A stretch of DNA of 64,000 nt from Niabella ginsenosidivorans. GTDB lineage: Bacteria > Bacteroidota > Bacteroidia > Chitinophagales > Chitinophagaceae. The notes beneath the pieces were generated by a model. That model saw nothing but the letters and a program-made list of their open reading frames with translations, searched no databases and had not been told where the DNA came from. Each line of letters opens with the position of its first letter. The stretch's first letter is position 1. The translations under genes were made by a program, and so were the position numbers. The DNA is taken from contig NZ_CP015772.1 of NCBI RefSeq assembly GCF_001654455.1, positions 3,348,001-3,412,000 of the forward strand. The letters run 5' to 3'. This document shows, one piece after another, positions 36,936 through 45,519 of this stretch.

Positions 36936-36954
36936 TATCTTAGTAACAAAGATA
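36936..36954 (-). promoter_or_regulatory. Probable MarR operator overlapping its own promoter
   Basis: TATCTT (36936-36941) and AAGATA (36949-36954) form a perfect inverted repeat with a 7-base spacer. On the minus strand TATCTTTG (36954-36947) is a good -7 box, 31 bases before the MarR start codon. The overlap of palindrome and promoter is the standard layout for a self-repressing MarR gene. Confidence 0.65.
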
Positions 36955-37112
36955 AGTATGAAAAAAGATCTGTCGTCAGTTTTTTCATGTTTCTTATGTC
37001 CGCTTCAAACAAATTTTAGTGCTGCAATTAGCTTCAACAGTTGTTTTATTCTTTAATAATATTGACAATCTGCTATTTATTCAAAAGTTGTAAAACATTG
37101 ACCGGTATTATT

Positions 37113-37142
37113 TTGAACCTAAAAAAAGTTGGCCTACCTTTG
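37113..37142 (+). promoter_or_regulatory. Promoter of the copper module
   Basis: TTG at 37113-37115 and TACCTTTG at 37135-37142, 19 bases apart, match the Bacteroidota consensus very well. The start codon at 37147 follows within 5 bases, so the transcript is leaderless or has a very short leader. Confidence 0.8.
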
Positions 37143-37146
37143 CATC

Positions 37147-37533
37147 ATGTTTTTATTGCGGCTCATATTACCTGCATTGTTCCTGTTGGGGTTGTTTTTT
37201 GTCCCCGGCCTGAAAGCAGGTGCCTGTGGAATGCATCATAAAACAGGGCAAACAGAACAGCAAAAAGAAACGGAGCCTCAAACGGACTGCTGTAAAGAGC
37301 ATTCCTCTAAACACCAGCAACACCAACACCGGCAGAACGGTCACAGGCATTGTAATAATGACAATTGTACCAACAATCTTTGTCATCCGGTGTCTGTTTC
37401 CAGTCTGCATGCAGAAGAAACTATAGAAATCGTTGCACCTTCTGAAGAGGTTGCCCAGTACGTTATCCGGAGCAACGACATGCCGCTTTTTTCCTACACT
37501 TATTCTATCTGGCAGCCTCCCCGGCTCGGTTAA
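37147..37533 (+). CDS. Secreted His/Cys-rich protein, probable metal binder
   Basis: A 128-residue protein. Start at the ATG at 37147, since an earlier in-frame codon is inside the -7 box. Residues 1-24 form a signal peptide (LPALFLLGLFFVPGLKAGA). The mature part is packed with potential ligands: CGMHHK, DCCKEH, KHQQHQHRQNGHRHC and NDNCTNNLCHP between about 26 and 88, giving at least six Cys and eleven His. It heads the copper module (HMA/DUF3347 protein and multicopper oxidase follow). Binding of Cu or another soft metal in the envelope is likely; no family name known to me. Confidence 0.8.
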   Translation: MFLLRLILPALFLLGLFFVPGLKAGACGMHHKTGQTEQQKETEPQTDCCKEHSSKHQQHQHRQNGHRHCNNDNCTNNLCHPVSVSSLHAEETIEIVAPSEEVAQYVIRSNDMPLFSYTYSIWQPPRLG

Positions 37534-37657
37534 TCAGCATACTCAGGATAATAAACAGCATCACGGGGATGTAAGGGGTTCTTACATTTCAAAGGTTATT
37601 ATATATGCCCCATCCGGCGCATATATAAGATTGATTCATCTGATTAACAATACAAAC

Positions 37658-38473
37658 ATGCAATCTATAAAACAATGGTCGTTAATGGCCGTAGCCGGTC
37701 TTATGAGCTTTTCCCTGTTTGCAAAGGCCCAGATAAAAAACGCAAAAACAGAAACAGTAACCATACAGGGCAGTTCACCGGCCTGTAAAAAAATGATCGA
37801 ATACGCGGGCAACCGGAAACGCATTGCCCGGCTGACCTGGAACGCAGATACAAAAACCGCGCAGCTCACTTATAACGCCAAGGCCACTACAAAGGAAGCA
37901 GTTCTAAAACGCGTAGCTCTGGCCGGGTTTGATAACGAAGTGTATAATGCTCCTTTATCTGCTTACAGAATGTTGACCAGCGAATGCTACTATAAAGGCG
38001 CGCCACAGACAACGGATATAAATACAACAGACAGTACAAAAGATGCTTCAAAATTAGCGCCTTTGTACAGGGCTTATTTTGCTATCAGCAATGCATTAGT
38101 CCGGTCTGATGAAAAAACAGCCGGGCAGAAAGCCGGCGAATTACATCATCTTGTAAAAGCAGTACAGATGGACGCGCTAAGCCCGGAAGAGCATACGGCC
38201 TGGATGCATATAAAAGCACCATTGAATGAGCAATCTGCAGCGCTGAAAGCAGCCGCCGGAATTGAAAAGCAACGGGTGACTTTTGCAGCATTGAGTGAAA
38301 GCGTTTACCAGCTGTTTAAAGCCTCAAAACTTCCTTATAAAATATATTACAATGAATGCCCGATGTTCCACGGCGGGGCTACCTGGCTGAGCAGGGAAGA
38401 AAGCATCCGCAACCCTTATTATGGCGCTGCCATGATGACCTGTGGTGCTACCAAAGCCGTCATCGGTCAGTAA
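37658..38473 (+). CDS. Secreted HMA-like / DUF3347 copper-handling protein
   Basis: A 271-residue exported protein, starting at the ATG at 37658 (signal peptide to about FAKAQ, residue 24). Residues about 28-95 resemble a heavy-metal-associated (HMA) domain, but the usual C-x-x-C loop is reduced to one Cys (GSSPACKKMIEYA). Residues about 120-265 are a DUF3347 domain, with the helix LYRAYFAISNALVRSD and the metal-binding end YNECPMFHGGATWLSRE and AMMTCG, as in CusB-associated proteins. It sits between the His/Cys-rich protein and the multicopper oxidase and probably delivers or buffers periplasmic copper. Confidence 0.85.
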   Translation: MQSIKQWSLMAVAGLMSFSLFAKAQIKNAKTETVTIQGSSPACKKMIEYAGNRKRIARLTWNADTKTAQLTYNAKATTKEAVLKRVALAGFDNEVYNAPLSAYRMLTSECYYKGAPQTTDINTTDSTKDASKLAPLYRAYFAISNALVRSDEKTAGQKAGELHHLVKAVQMDALSPEEHTAWMHIKAPLNEQSAALKAAAGIEKQRVTFAALSESVYQLFKASKLPYKIYYNECPMFHGGATWLSREESIRNPYYGAAMMTCGATKAVIGQ

Positions 38474-38606
38474 TAAAAGAAAGCAGGAAACAGCGGTCAG
38501 CTTAAGAATACACTTTACCTGACCGCACCTGCACAACTGCAGGCAGGCCGTTCTGTCCTTTTACGGCCAGGCAGCATCAATCAATAAGCATTTGAAAAGA
38601 AGAATA

Positions 38607-40997
38607 ATGAAAAGAAACAGCAACCGGTTCATAGCGTTCGCTTTTTTCATGGCGCTCACCTTCAGTGCTACAGCACAACAAGTAAAACGTTATGACCTGT
38701 ACGTTACAGATACAATGGTGCATTATACCGGCAAGCACAAAATGGCCATTGCCGTAAACGGCCAGATACCCATGCCCACCCTGGAGTTCACCGAAGGCGA
38801 TACCGCAGAGATCGTTGTGCACAACCGGCTGAAGGAACCGACCGCCCTGCACTGGCATGGCGTTTTCCTTCCCAACCGGGAAGACGGGGTGCCCTATCTT
38901 ACACAAATGCCCATTGAGCCGGGCACTACCTATACCTACCGTTTCCCGGTCATCCAGAACGGCACTTACTGGTATCATAGTCACTACGGCTTCCAGGAAC
39001 AGATCGGCATGTATGGCTCCCTGATCTTTAAAAAGAGGGTGGCTGATCCCGGCTTCCGGAAAGGCATTGACGACCTGCCATCAGTGCCTGTTATTTTAAG
39101 TGACTGGACCGACATTATGCCGCACCAGATTCACCGTATGCTGCGGAATGCCAATGACTGGGCTGCTATTAAAAAGAACGCTGTTCAGAGCTATGGAGAA
39201 GCCCTGAAGACCGGGCATTTTAAAACAAAGATTATTAATGAATGGAAGCGCATGACGGCGATGGATGTAAGCGATGTATACTATGATAAGGTACTCATTA
39301 ACGGGCAAAATGAAAGCCAGCTCTCACAGTTCAGGGCAGGCGATAAAGTACGGCTGCAGCTCTCAAACGGCGGGGCTTCCACCTATTTCTGGATCAATTA
39401 CGCGGGGGGAAAAATGACCGTTGTGGCCAATGACGGCAATGATGTAACTCCTTTAGCCGTAGACCGCTTTATTTTACCGCCGTCAGAAACAATGGATATT
39501 GTGGTAACCATCCCGGAAAACGGTATCTCCTATGAGCTGCTGGCTACTTCAGAGGACAGGACCAATACCAGTTCTCTTTTCATCGGAGAGGGGAAAAAAC
39601 AACTGGCCATGCATTGGGGACGATTGAAATATTTTGAGGGGATGAAGATGATGAACGACATGATGCGTATGGATGGAAGCATGAAAGACATGGGTATGAA
39701 AATGAGCCTGCAGCAAATGGATATGAATACGGTAATGTATCCGGAGATAACGGGCCCCGAATTATCCCAACGGCAGCGCAGAGCAAAAAGAAAAGCGGAA
39801 AAAGGGAAAGAGCAGGATCAGGACACAATGGCCGGCAAAATGCAGGAAATGCTAATACACCACCACAAGGATATGCCAATGAATGCTGATGCTACAGATA
39901 CAATGGATCATAAAAAGCATACGGATAAGAGCATGGATATGTCAGATCACGGTGATGACCAGCATACAGCCCCCGGTATACCCCCTGCCCTAGTTACCTT
40001 GAACTATAACATGCTGAAGGCGCCGCAAAAGACCACGTTACCTCAAAATGCCCCGGTAAAAGAACTGCATTTTACATTAACCGGTAATATGAACCGTTAT
40101 GTATGGAGCCTGAACAATAAAGTAGTTTCTGAAACCGATAAGGTACTTATAAAAAAAGGAGAGATTGTACGCATCATACTCTACAACGGGTCGATGATGC
40201 GGCATCCGATGCACCTGCATGGTCATGATTTCCGGGTGCTGAACGACAAAGGGGATTATGCTCCCTTAAAGAATGTGATCGATATTATGCCTATGGAGAC
40301 CGACGTAATCGAATTTGAAGCCAATACAGAAGGAGACTGGTTCTTTCATTGCCATATCCTGTATCATATGATGGCGGGCATGGGCCGGATCTTTACCTAT
40401 GAAAACCAGCCGGCAAATCCGCTGGTTCCCGATCCCCAGAAAGCGATCAGAAAACTTTACCGTGACGACCGTCAGTTTTTCCTTGGAGCTGAAAATGAAT
40501 TTGCCTCTAATGGTAATTTTGGCGCCGCAGCGCTGAACAATACCCGCTGGTCGTTAAATGCGGAATGGAAGCTGGGATACGATGTGTCTGATGGTCATGA
40601 AATAGAAGCCAACTTTGGCCGTTATTTAGGACAGATGCAGTGGCTGCGGCCGTATATCGGGCTGGAATGGAAATACCAGCAAGGAAAACATATAGAGAAA
40701 AATATGTTCGGACAAACCTTCAGTCATGATGGAAAGGTCTATTATAATGCAGGTATTGCCTATACCCTTCCTATGCTGGTGACTTTGCGTGCCCAGGTAG
40801 ATACAAGGGGCATTTTCCGCATCATCCTGAACCGGGAAGATATTCCTTTAACGCCGCGTTTACGCGGAGCCTTTTCCGCAGATACCCAGAAAGAATACAT
40901 GGGCGGCCTGCGGTATATTGTTACAAGGCACCTGAGCGTATCTGCAAACTATACTACCAACTACGGGTTCGGTGGGGGTATTGTGTTTAATTACTGA
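38607..40997 (+). CDS. Multicopper oxidase fused to a CopB-like barrel domain
   Basis: A 796-residue exported protein; start at the ATG at 38607 with signal peptide to about residue 24. The multicopper oxidase (CopA-type) occupies about 25-610, with Cu ligands in LHWHG (H82, H84), YHSHYG (H124, H126), HPMHLHGHDF (about 535) and HCHILYHMMAGMG (about 580). A Met/His-rich insert (about 340-465: MKMMNDMMRMDGSM, MDHKKHTDKSMDMSDH) is typical of copper-resistance oxidases. Residues about 625-796 are a second domain of amphipathic beta strands, like CopB, the outer-membrane partner of CopA. It would oxidise Cu(I) in the periplasm. A terminator follows. Confidence 0.9.
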   Translation: MKRNSNRFIAFAFFMALTFSATAQQVKRYDLYVTDTMVHYTGKHKMAIAVNGQIPMPTLEFTEGDTAEIVVHNRLKEPTALHWHGVFLPNREDGVPYLTQMPIEPGTTYTYRFPVIQNGTYWYHSHYGFQEQIGMYGSLIFKKRVADPGFRKGIDDLPSVPVILSDWTDIMPHQIHRMLRNANDWAAIKKNAVQSYGEALKTGHFKTKIINEWKRMTAMDVSDVYYDKVLINGQNESQLSQFRAGDKVRLQLSNGGASTYFWINYAGGKMTVVANDGNDVTPLAVDRFILPPSETMDIVVTIPENGISYELLATSEDRTNTSSLFIGEGKKQLAMHWGRLKYFEGMKMMNDMMRMDGSMKDMGMKMSLQQMDMNTVMYPEITGPELSQRQRRAKRKAEKGKEQDQDTMAGKMQEMLIHHHKDMPMNADATDTMDHKKHTDKSMDMSDHGDDQHTAPGIPPALVTLNYNMLKAPQKTTLPQNAPVKELHFTLTGNMNRYVWSLNNKVVSETDKVLIKKGEIVRIILYNGSMMRHPMHLHGHDFRVLNDKGDYAPLKNVIDIMPMETDVIEFEANTEGDWFFHCHILYHMMAGMGRIFTYENQPANPLVPDPQKAIRKLYRDDRQFFLGAENEFASNGNFGAAALNNTRWSLNAEWKLGYDVSDGHEIEANFGRYLGQMQWLRPYIGLEWKYQQGKHIEKNMFGQTFSHDGKVYYNAGIAYTLPMLVTLRAQVDTRGIFRIILNREDIPLTPRLRGAFSADTQKEYMGGLRYIVTRHLSVSANYTTNYGFGGGIVFNY

Positions 40998-41014
40998 TCC
41001 GGTAGAATCTGTAC

Positions 41015-41060
41015 AAACAGGGAGCAACGTTGTATAAAGCAGCGCCGCCCCCTGTTTTTT
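41015..41060 (+). terminator. Terminator of the copper module
   Basis: AAACAGGG (41015-41022) pairs with CCCTGTTT (41050-41057), extended by flanking GC, and is followed by a T run (41055-41060). It lies about 20 bases after the multicopper oxidase stop. Confidence 0.6.
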
Positions 41061-41220
41061 ATATCGTTTTTCATCAGGCATTATAAGCATTTTACGGGCG
41101 CCTAAGTAATGCTGCTATTACCGTCATAGAGCTATGCCTCATTTACCGGCAAAGGGAAACAGATGTGCACTAAATATATTTTGCTATTTTTGTACACCTG
41201 TTCTTCTTTATACGATTTGA

Positions 41221-41710
41221 ATGTTTTTACTATTTTATGATTATTCCTCCGATCATTGGCCTATTACGATAATTTGCTCCATTATTGCCGGTATTGGCTT
41301 TTATTTTTTTGAACCGCTATGAGAAAAGATCTGAAAAAGTCAGATTAAATGATGCGGCCGCAATCAAAAAAGTGGGCTTAAGGATACCGATACTATATGA
41401 ACACTGTTATTTTGCATATTCAAACGACCCGGTATTGAAAAATAATCTCCGGCGGGTGCAATGGAAAGTTATCCGTCTTAAATTATTGAAAGACTTCAGC
41501 TCAACAGATCCCTGTTGCAATATTGATCCGGTTAATAGCGGAATTGTACTCTATTATATCCCAATCTTAAAAGGGGTCAGGCATACATACAAAAGCCAAA
41601 GGATCTATAAAGACTTTACAACCATCAGAAATGCTTTTGCCGATCAAAAAGTGACGCTGTATATTGACCAGAATGATTTGAATAAATATGTATTTGAAAT
41701 TGAAGATTAA
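41221..41710 (+). pseudogene. Hypothetical membrane-anchored protein gene with a frameshift
   Basis: Two overlapping frames together make one sensible protein of about 163 residues. The first frame (ATG 41221) encodes MFLLFYDYSSDHWPITIICS and a membrane helix, then hits TGA at 41320. The second continues in the next frame from about 41311 as NRYEKRSEKVRLNDAAAIKK to the stop at 41710. The shift coincides with a run of seven T (41304-41310); removing one T joins helix to the soluble part as a normal anchor followed by basic residues. The soluble part (GLRIPILYEHCYFAYSNDPV) is not a family I recognise. Sequencing error, phase variation and decay are all possible. Confidence 0.6.
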
Positions 41711-41894
41711 GAAAGCGCTCCTCCGGTGGTAAAACCGCATCCAATGCCAGGAGCTGGCTAAGACATCTTTTAAAGCAGTAATTTTGAAAATAGCTCATTG
41801 CGCATAATGCCTTTACAGGTATGGGACAAAGGGTTTTCCTTACCCGGAGGGGCCACATTTATAACAAAAAGAGATAAAACAGGAGGCTGATTCA

Positions 41895-42243
41895 ATGATT
41901 GACGATCTGAACCTGAAAGAGCTGCGGAAAGCGCGCCGCATCGGATACTATTTTCGCTATCCGTTGCATCGCAATAATTTTCATGTTCTCGAAGCCGGGG
42001 ATCATATTTACGGGCATTATACGGCAAAACCACTTTATGGTCAGCTCACCCCGGAAGGCCGTGTCGATAAATCGTCCGGATTCAATGGGGATGTGGCGGT
42101 ACTTTTTGTACCATTAGCAGCCAAAAAACCGGATTTTCCATACAACGCCCGGCAACATCCGGTTACCAACGGGAAAACGGAATTGGGAAAAGATCAATAA
42201 GATGGCAGCGGAATACCTGGCAAAACAATTGGGAATAAAGTGA
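41895..42243 (+). pseudogene. Broken hypothetical gene next to RHS remnant
   Basis: A frame from ATG 41895 (MIDDLNLKELRKARRIGYYF) runs to a stop at 42200. If one A is removed from the AAAA run near 42175 the frame continues with RNWEKINKMAAEYLAKQLGIK to TGA at 42241-42243, which looks like a natural end. So the gene is probably interrupted by a single-base shift. I do not recognise the product (HRNNFHVLEAGDHIYGHYTA is its most distinctive part). It converges on the RHS remnant and may be an old toxin tip or a passenger gene. Confidence 0.45.
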
Positions 42244-42254
42244 TCCGCAGGTTT

Positions 42255-42850
42255 ATTACCGGTAATTACAGATATTCCCAAATGGTCTTTCAGAAAGTAT
42301 TTATCATTATACGTAGTTCCGATTTTCTGAGCCTATTACCGTCTTCGGTAAGTTTAACGCATTATAAGTGATCGTCAAAGGATTTGTTCCGGCCATGGGT
42401 GGCCACACTGCTATTACCATTATAGGTATAGCCCCTGGTATATCCGCCGCTTACACTTTGCAACTGGTTGCCTTTCGTTCCGTAATTATAGGTGATGGCA
42501 GTCGCACTGCTCTTAGGCCAGGTAAGGGCTGTAATATTGCCCATTTTATCATAGCTGATGCTGTCCTCATTGTACCCCTCATCACTGATCCCCTTTGTTA
42601 TACGGTTGGCCCGGTCGTAAGTATAGGTATAAGTTCGGTGGGTTTGGGTACCCGCACCGCTTTTCCAAAGCTGCTGACCAATGTTTCCGTTATACTGTTT
42701 ACCAGCGGCAACGGCATCATCGTATTTCAATTCTTCAGTAAATAATGATGCTGACTGTTTGATTACCCATCCACGGGCATTAAAGAAGGTTCCGATCGTC
42801 TGGTTACCTACCTTTTTTTGAGAAAGCTGCCCTACCTGGTTATAGGCAGC
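42255..42850 (-). pseudogene. RHS remnant A (core fragment without a tip)
   Basis: The minus strand encodes decayed RHS sequence: KQYNGNIGQQLWKSGAGTQT, RTYTYTYDRANRITKGISDE, SISYDKMGNITALTWPKS and GNQLQSVSGGY, all as in the intact RHS gene at 49692-52955. After ALNLPKTVIGS the frame breaks and a second piece, [12 protein letters not shown], follows after an internal deletion of the sequence that normally lies between. No start, core end or toxin tip remains. It abuts the XRE gene fragment at 42851 by a junction that is repeated at 45285. Confidence 0.8.
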
Positions 42851-43084
42851 AAGTATGAACGCAACGAAGTAAAACCCTCCGTGGAAGTGGCAGTTAAAAT
42901 AGCGGATGCCCTCGAAGTATCACTGGATTATCTGGCCGGTAATACCGACCTGCTGCTGGAAAAAAATGTGGTAAATAAAATTATCGACATCCAAAAACTA
43001 GATGCAGAAGATAAAGCGCATGTGTTCGCAATGCTCGATGCTTCCCTAAGAGACCATAAAACTAAAAAAGCGTATACTAATTAA
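42851..43084 (+). pseudogene. 3' fragment of an XRE-family regulator gene (copy 1)
   Basis: 77 codons matching the C-terminal part of XRE/HTH regulators: KYERNEVKPSVEVAVKIADA, LEVSLDYLAGNTDLL, then a helical tail IIDIQKLDAEDKAHVFAMLD and KTKKAYTN. The helix-turn-helix start is missing; upstream codons come from antisense RHS DNA. A second copy of identical length lies at 45286-45519. An open frame runs from 42818 through the RHS part, so a chimeric protein could be made, but it would lack most of the DNA-binding domain. Confidence 0.75.
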
Positions 43085-43093
43085 AACAATAAT

Positions 43094-43118
43094 AAAAGCC
43101 CGCGATTAGCGGGCTTTT
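43094..43118. terminator. Bidirectional hairpin terminator
   Basis: A perfect 10-base stem, AAAAGCCCGC (43094-43103) with GCGGGCTTTT (43109-43118), loop GATTA, with T-rich flanks on the plus side and A/T on the other. It ends the XRE fragment transcript and the leftward immunity transcript. The stop codon of the leftward gene (43106-43108) lies in the loop, so the last residues (SKAR) of that protein are encoded by one hairpin arm. Confidence 0.85.
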
Positions 43119-43579
43119 GATTTTTTCCTAACAAGTTTAGTTGCGCCTCCGGGGTACTCGAACTCATACACATAAGGCATCGCAGTAGAGAACATATCTC
43201 TATATTTTCGCTTGGTCATATTGTAAATACTAAGTATATAGTAATAATGTTTCAGCCATCCTTTTTTTAAATCAATTTGATAATGATAAAGGTGCTGTTT
43301 TGTATTTTGCTGTTCCGTATAATCAAATGAAATATAAACAGTTCTGGTTACCGTATCTAATAACTTGTTGTAGTCAGAATCGCTTAATGACAAATGCCCA
43401 GGATAGTAATCCGCCTGTATTCTTTCTTCACCATTTAGGGTTACAGCAATAAAATTTAACCCAGATATTGAACTGACAATCTTTTCATCTATTGAAATAA
43501 TTAAATCAATATTTTTCTGAGCATTCAATCTGATGCAACTTAATAGAAGTGCTAAACTATATGCAATTATTTTTTTCAT
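43106..43579 (-). CDS. Candidate periplasmic immunity protein of RHS cassette B
   Basis: A 157-residue protein with a signal peptide (MKKIIAYSLALLLSCIRLNA). The mature part is probably a beta-rich fold (FIAVTLNGEERIQADYY, VYISFDYTEQQ, YHYQIDLKKGWLKHYYYILS). No family recognised. The start overlaps the stop of the RHS cassette B gene by 4 bases, exactly where an immunity gene is expected. Being exported, it would guard against an effector acting outside the cytoplasm. Its identity as immunity protein is inferred from position only. Confidence 0.6.
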   Translation of the reverse strand: MKKIIAYSLALLLSCIRLNAQKNIDLIISIDEKIVSSISGLNFIAVTLNGEERIQADYYPGHLSLSDSDYNKLLDTVTRTVYISFDYTEQQNTKQHLYHYQIDLKKGWLKHYYYILSIYNMTKRKYRDMFSTAMPYVYEFEYPGGATKLVRKKSKAR

Positions 43580-44976
43580 CTTCTTAGTATTCGCTCTACG
43601 GTTCTAACAGGCAATACAAGGTATGGTGTAGTGGTTCCTCCCTTATAAATTATAACCCCATTACCGGGTTGGCTAATATTTGTTGAACCGTTTGTTTGTG
43701 TGGCAGATGCCTGTCCTCTTGGCCCAACTATTATATTAGTGCCATATTGGCTAAAAGTAGGTAAACCCACATTTGAGGGCTTTGTCGCATCATGGCTATA
43801 AATCTGCCCATTTTGCAGCACCGTCCCTGTAACATGAGAGTGGATTGTTGTTTCTGCATCTGCTGGCGTTTTTCCTGATGGTAAATCAGATAACTTCTCA
43901 TCAGCTTGTAATTCATTATTAGAATTAACAAATGCGGCTGGCCCAGAATCCCCTCTCAAAACAGTGCCATCTTTCATAACGATTGAGGACTCACCATGTA
44001 AGCCCCCTTGAGGATCCGCAGTAGTTTTTGCCTCTGTGCGCTTTATAACGTCCAAAGATTCATTTAATGCAACATCGCTTGGAAGCGCTTTTGCAGAACT
44101 TACATCACTCACCTGAGTAGTACCTCCTCGTCTATCTATTCTCGCAATATCTCTGGCCTCTCTATTATTAATCACAACATATTTTTTCTTATCATCTATT
44201 CCATCTGTCCCTATTTTTCTTCCAGATTCGTCATAAAAATCTCCCGGCCACATACCGTCAGGGTCAATAAACCTGATTGGGTTATTAAATGCAAAGGTAT
44301 ATGGGCTGTGTCTTCTTCCTAATTCGCTGGCCGGGTCTATCACATGCCATCTTCCAATCACCGGATCATAGAATCTCGCTCCATAGTCATACTGTCCTCC
44401 GTCTGTACCACCCAACTCCTGCTGTTGCTCTTTGCCATTGTACAAATACCGGTTGGGCGTATTGGCAACTCTGGCTACACTCATACCAAATGGATAATAA
44501 TCCGTTTGCTGTAATACAGTACCCGCTTTATTGAAAACGATCCGGGTATTACCTAAATGGTCTTTCAGGAAGTACTCATAATTATAGGTAGTGCCACTTC
44601 TCCGGGCAACACCTTCCGCTGTCTGTAAAAGATCTATAGCCGGGCTGGGAGTTGTAGAGTTGGTGATGTATTCAATGCCATCAATATACCACCTTGTTTC
44701 TGTTGATGTGGTCTTTTTTAGCTTGTTGCCATCAGCATCATACACATAACTTACAGTAGCACTCCCCGTTACCGTCCTCGGTAAATTTAATGCATTATAA
44801 GTGATCGTCAAAGGATTTGTTCCCGTTATGGTGGCTACACTGTCATTGCCATTATACGTATAGCTCCTCGCATAACCGCCGGATACACTTTGCAACTGGT
44901 TACCTTTGGCCCCGTAATTGTAGGTAATGGCCGTAGTGCTGTTCTTGGGACGCTTTAACTTCGTAATATTGCCCAT
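43576..44976 (-). CDS. Orphan RHS C-terminal cassette B with JAMM-like tip
   Basis: A 466-codon frame starting inside RHS repeat sequence (MGNITKLKRPKN). Residues 1-240 are RHS repeats and the core ([46 protein letters not shown]). The tip, about 243-466, is unique in the window. Its C-terminal part contains TTIHSHVTG (H379, H381), a spacer, then KPSNVGLPTF and GTNIIVGPRG, reminiscent of JAB/MPN metalloproteases (HxH..SxxD), but the aspartate is replaced by Gly404. It may be an inactive or divergent peptidase. Upstream sequence is decayed, so expression needs recombination with the intact RHS gene or an internal start. Confidence 0.7.
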   Translation of the reverse strand: MGNITKLKRPKNSTTAITYNYGAKGNQLQSVSGGYARSYTYNGNDSVATITGTNPLTITYNALNLPRTVTGSATVSYVYDADGNKLKKTTSTETRWYIDGIEYITNSTTPSPAIDLLQTAEGVARRSGTTYNYEYFLKDHLGNTRIVFNKAGTVLQQTDYYPFGMSVARVANTPNRYLYNGKEQQQELGGTDGGQYDYGARFYDPVIGRWHVIDPASELGRRHSPYTFAFNNPIRFIDPDGMWPGDFYDESGRKIGTDGIDDKKKYVVINNREARDIARIDRRGGTTQVSDVSSAKALPSDVALNESLDVIKRTEAKTTADPQGGLHGESSIVMKDGTVLRGDSGPAAFVNSNNELQADEKLSDLPSGKTPADAETTIHSHVTGTVLQNGQIYSHDATKPSNVGLPTFSQYGTNIIVGPRGQASATQTNGSTNISQPGNGVIIYKGGTTTPYLVLPVRTVERILRR

Positions 44977-45285
44977 TTTATCATAGCTGATGCTGTCCTC
45001 ATTGTACCCCTCATCACTGATCCCCTTTGTTATACGGTTGGCCCGGTCGTAAGTATAGGTATAAGTCCGCTGGGTTTGGGTGCCGGCACCGCTTTTCCAT
45101 AGCTGCTGGCCGATGTTACCATTGTACTGCTTATTGGCCGCTGCTGCGGTACTATCATATTCAGCTCCATCGTAAACAAAGGAGCCGATTGCTTTTTGAC
45201 CTATTCACGGGCATTAAAGAAGGTTCCGATCGTCTGGTTACCTACCTTTTTTTTGTGAAAGCTGCCCTACCTGGTTATAGGCAGC
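44977..45285 (-). pseudogene. Decayed RHS sequence upstream of cassette B
   Basis: Continues the cassette towards its 5' side with near-identical DNA to 51040-51345 of the intact gene. Two lesions are visible against that gene: one A missing in the codon pair after ATGGAGCTG (near 45162) and a TAG at the position of a conserved Trp (near 45205). The similarity stops at the junction with the XRE fragment at 45286. Confidence 0.8.
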
Positions 45286-45519
45286 AAGAATGAACGCAAC
45301 GAAGTAAAACCCTCCGTGGAAGTGGCAGTTAAAATAGCGGATGTCCTCGAAGTATCACTGGATTTTTTGGTGGGCAAAACCAATGTCGAGATCGACTCCA
45401 AAGCCCTGAAGCGTTTACAGGATATTCAAAAACTCAATGACACCGATAAAGCTACCGTGTTCGAGATAGTAGATGCGTTCCTCAGAGACAGAAAAACTAA
45501 AAAAGCTTATACCAATTAA
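45286..45519 (+). pseudogene. 3' fragment of an XRE-family regulator gene (copy 2)
   Basis: A 77-codon relative of the fragment at 42851-43084: NERNEVKPSVEVAVKIADV, LEVSLDFLVGKTNVE, then LQDIQKLNDTDKATVFEIVD and the same KTKKAYTN end. The first half is nearly identical in DNA, the middle has diverged. An ATG at 45316 could start a 67-residue product without a DNA-binding part. The same RHS junction precedes it. Confidence 0.75.

Noticed and set aside
37433-37657. Long 5' extension of the HMA/DUF3347 gene
   Set aside because: Overlaps the His/Cys-rich gene in another frame; a proper signal peptide begins at 37658.
42368-42745. Plus-strand frames antisense to RHS sequence here and at 45027-45293, 51144-51518 and 48274-48648
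   Set aside because: Shadows of the RHS repeats: they recur wherever the RHS DNA recurs and have no own features.
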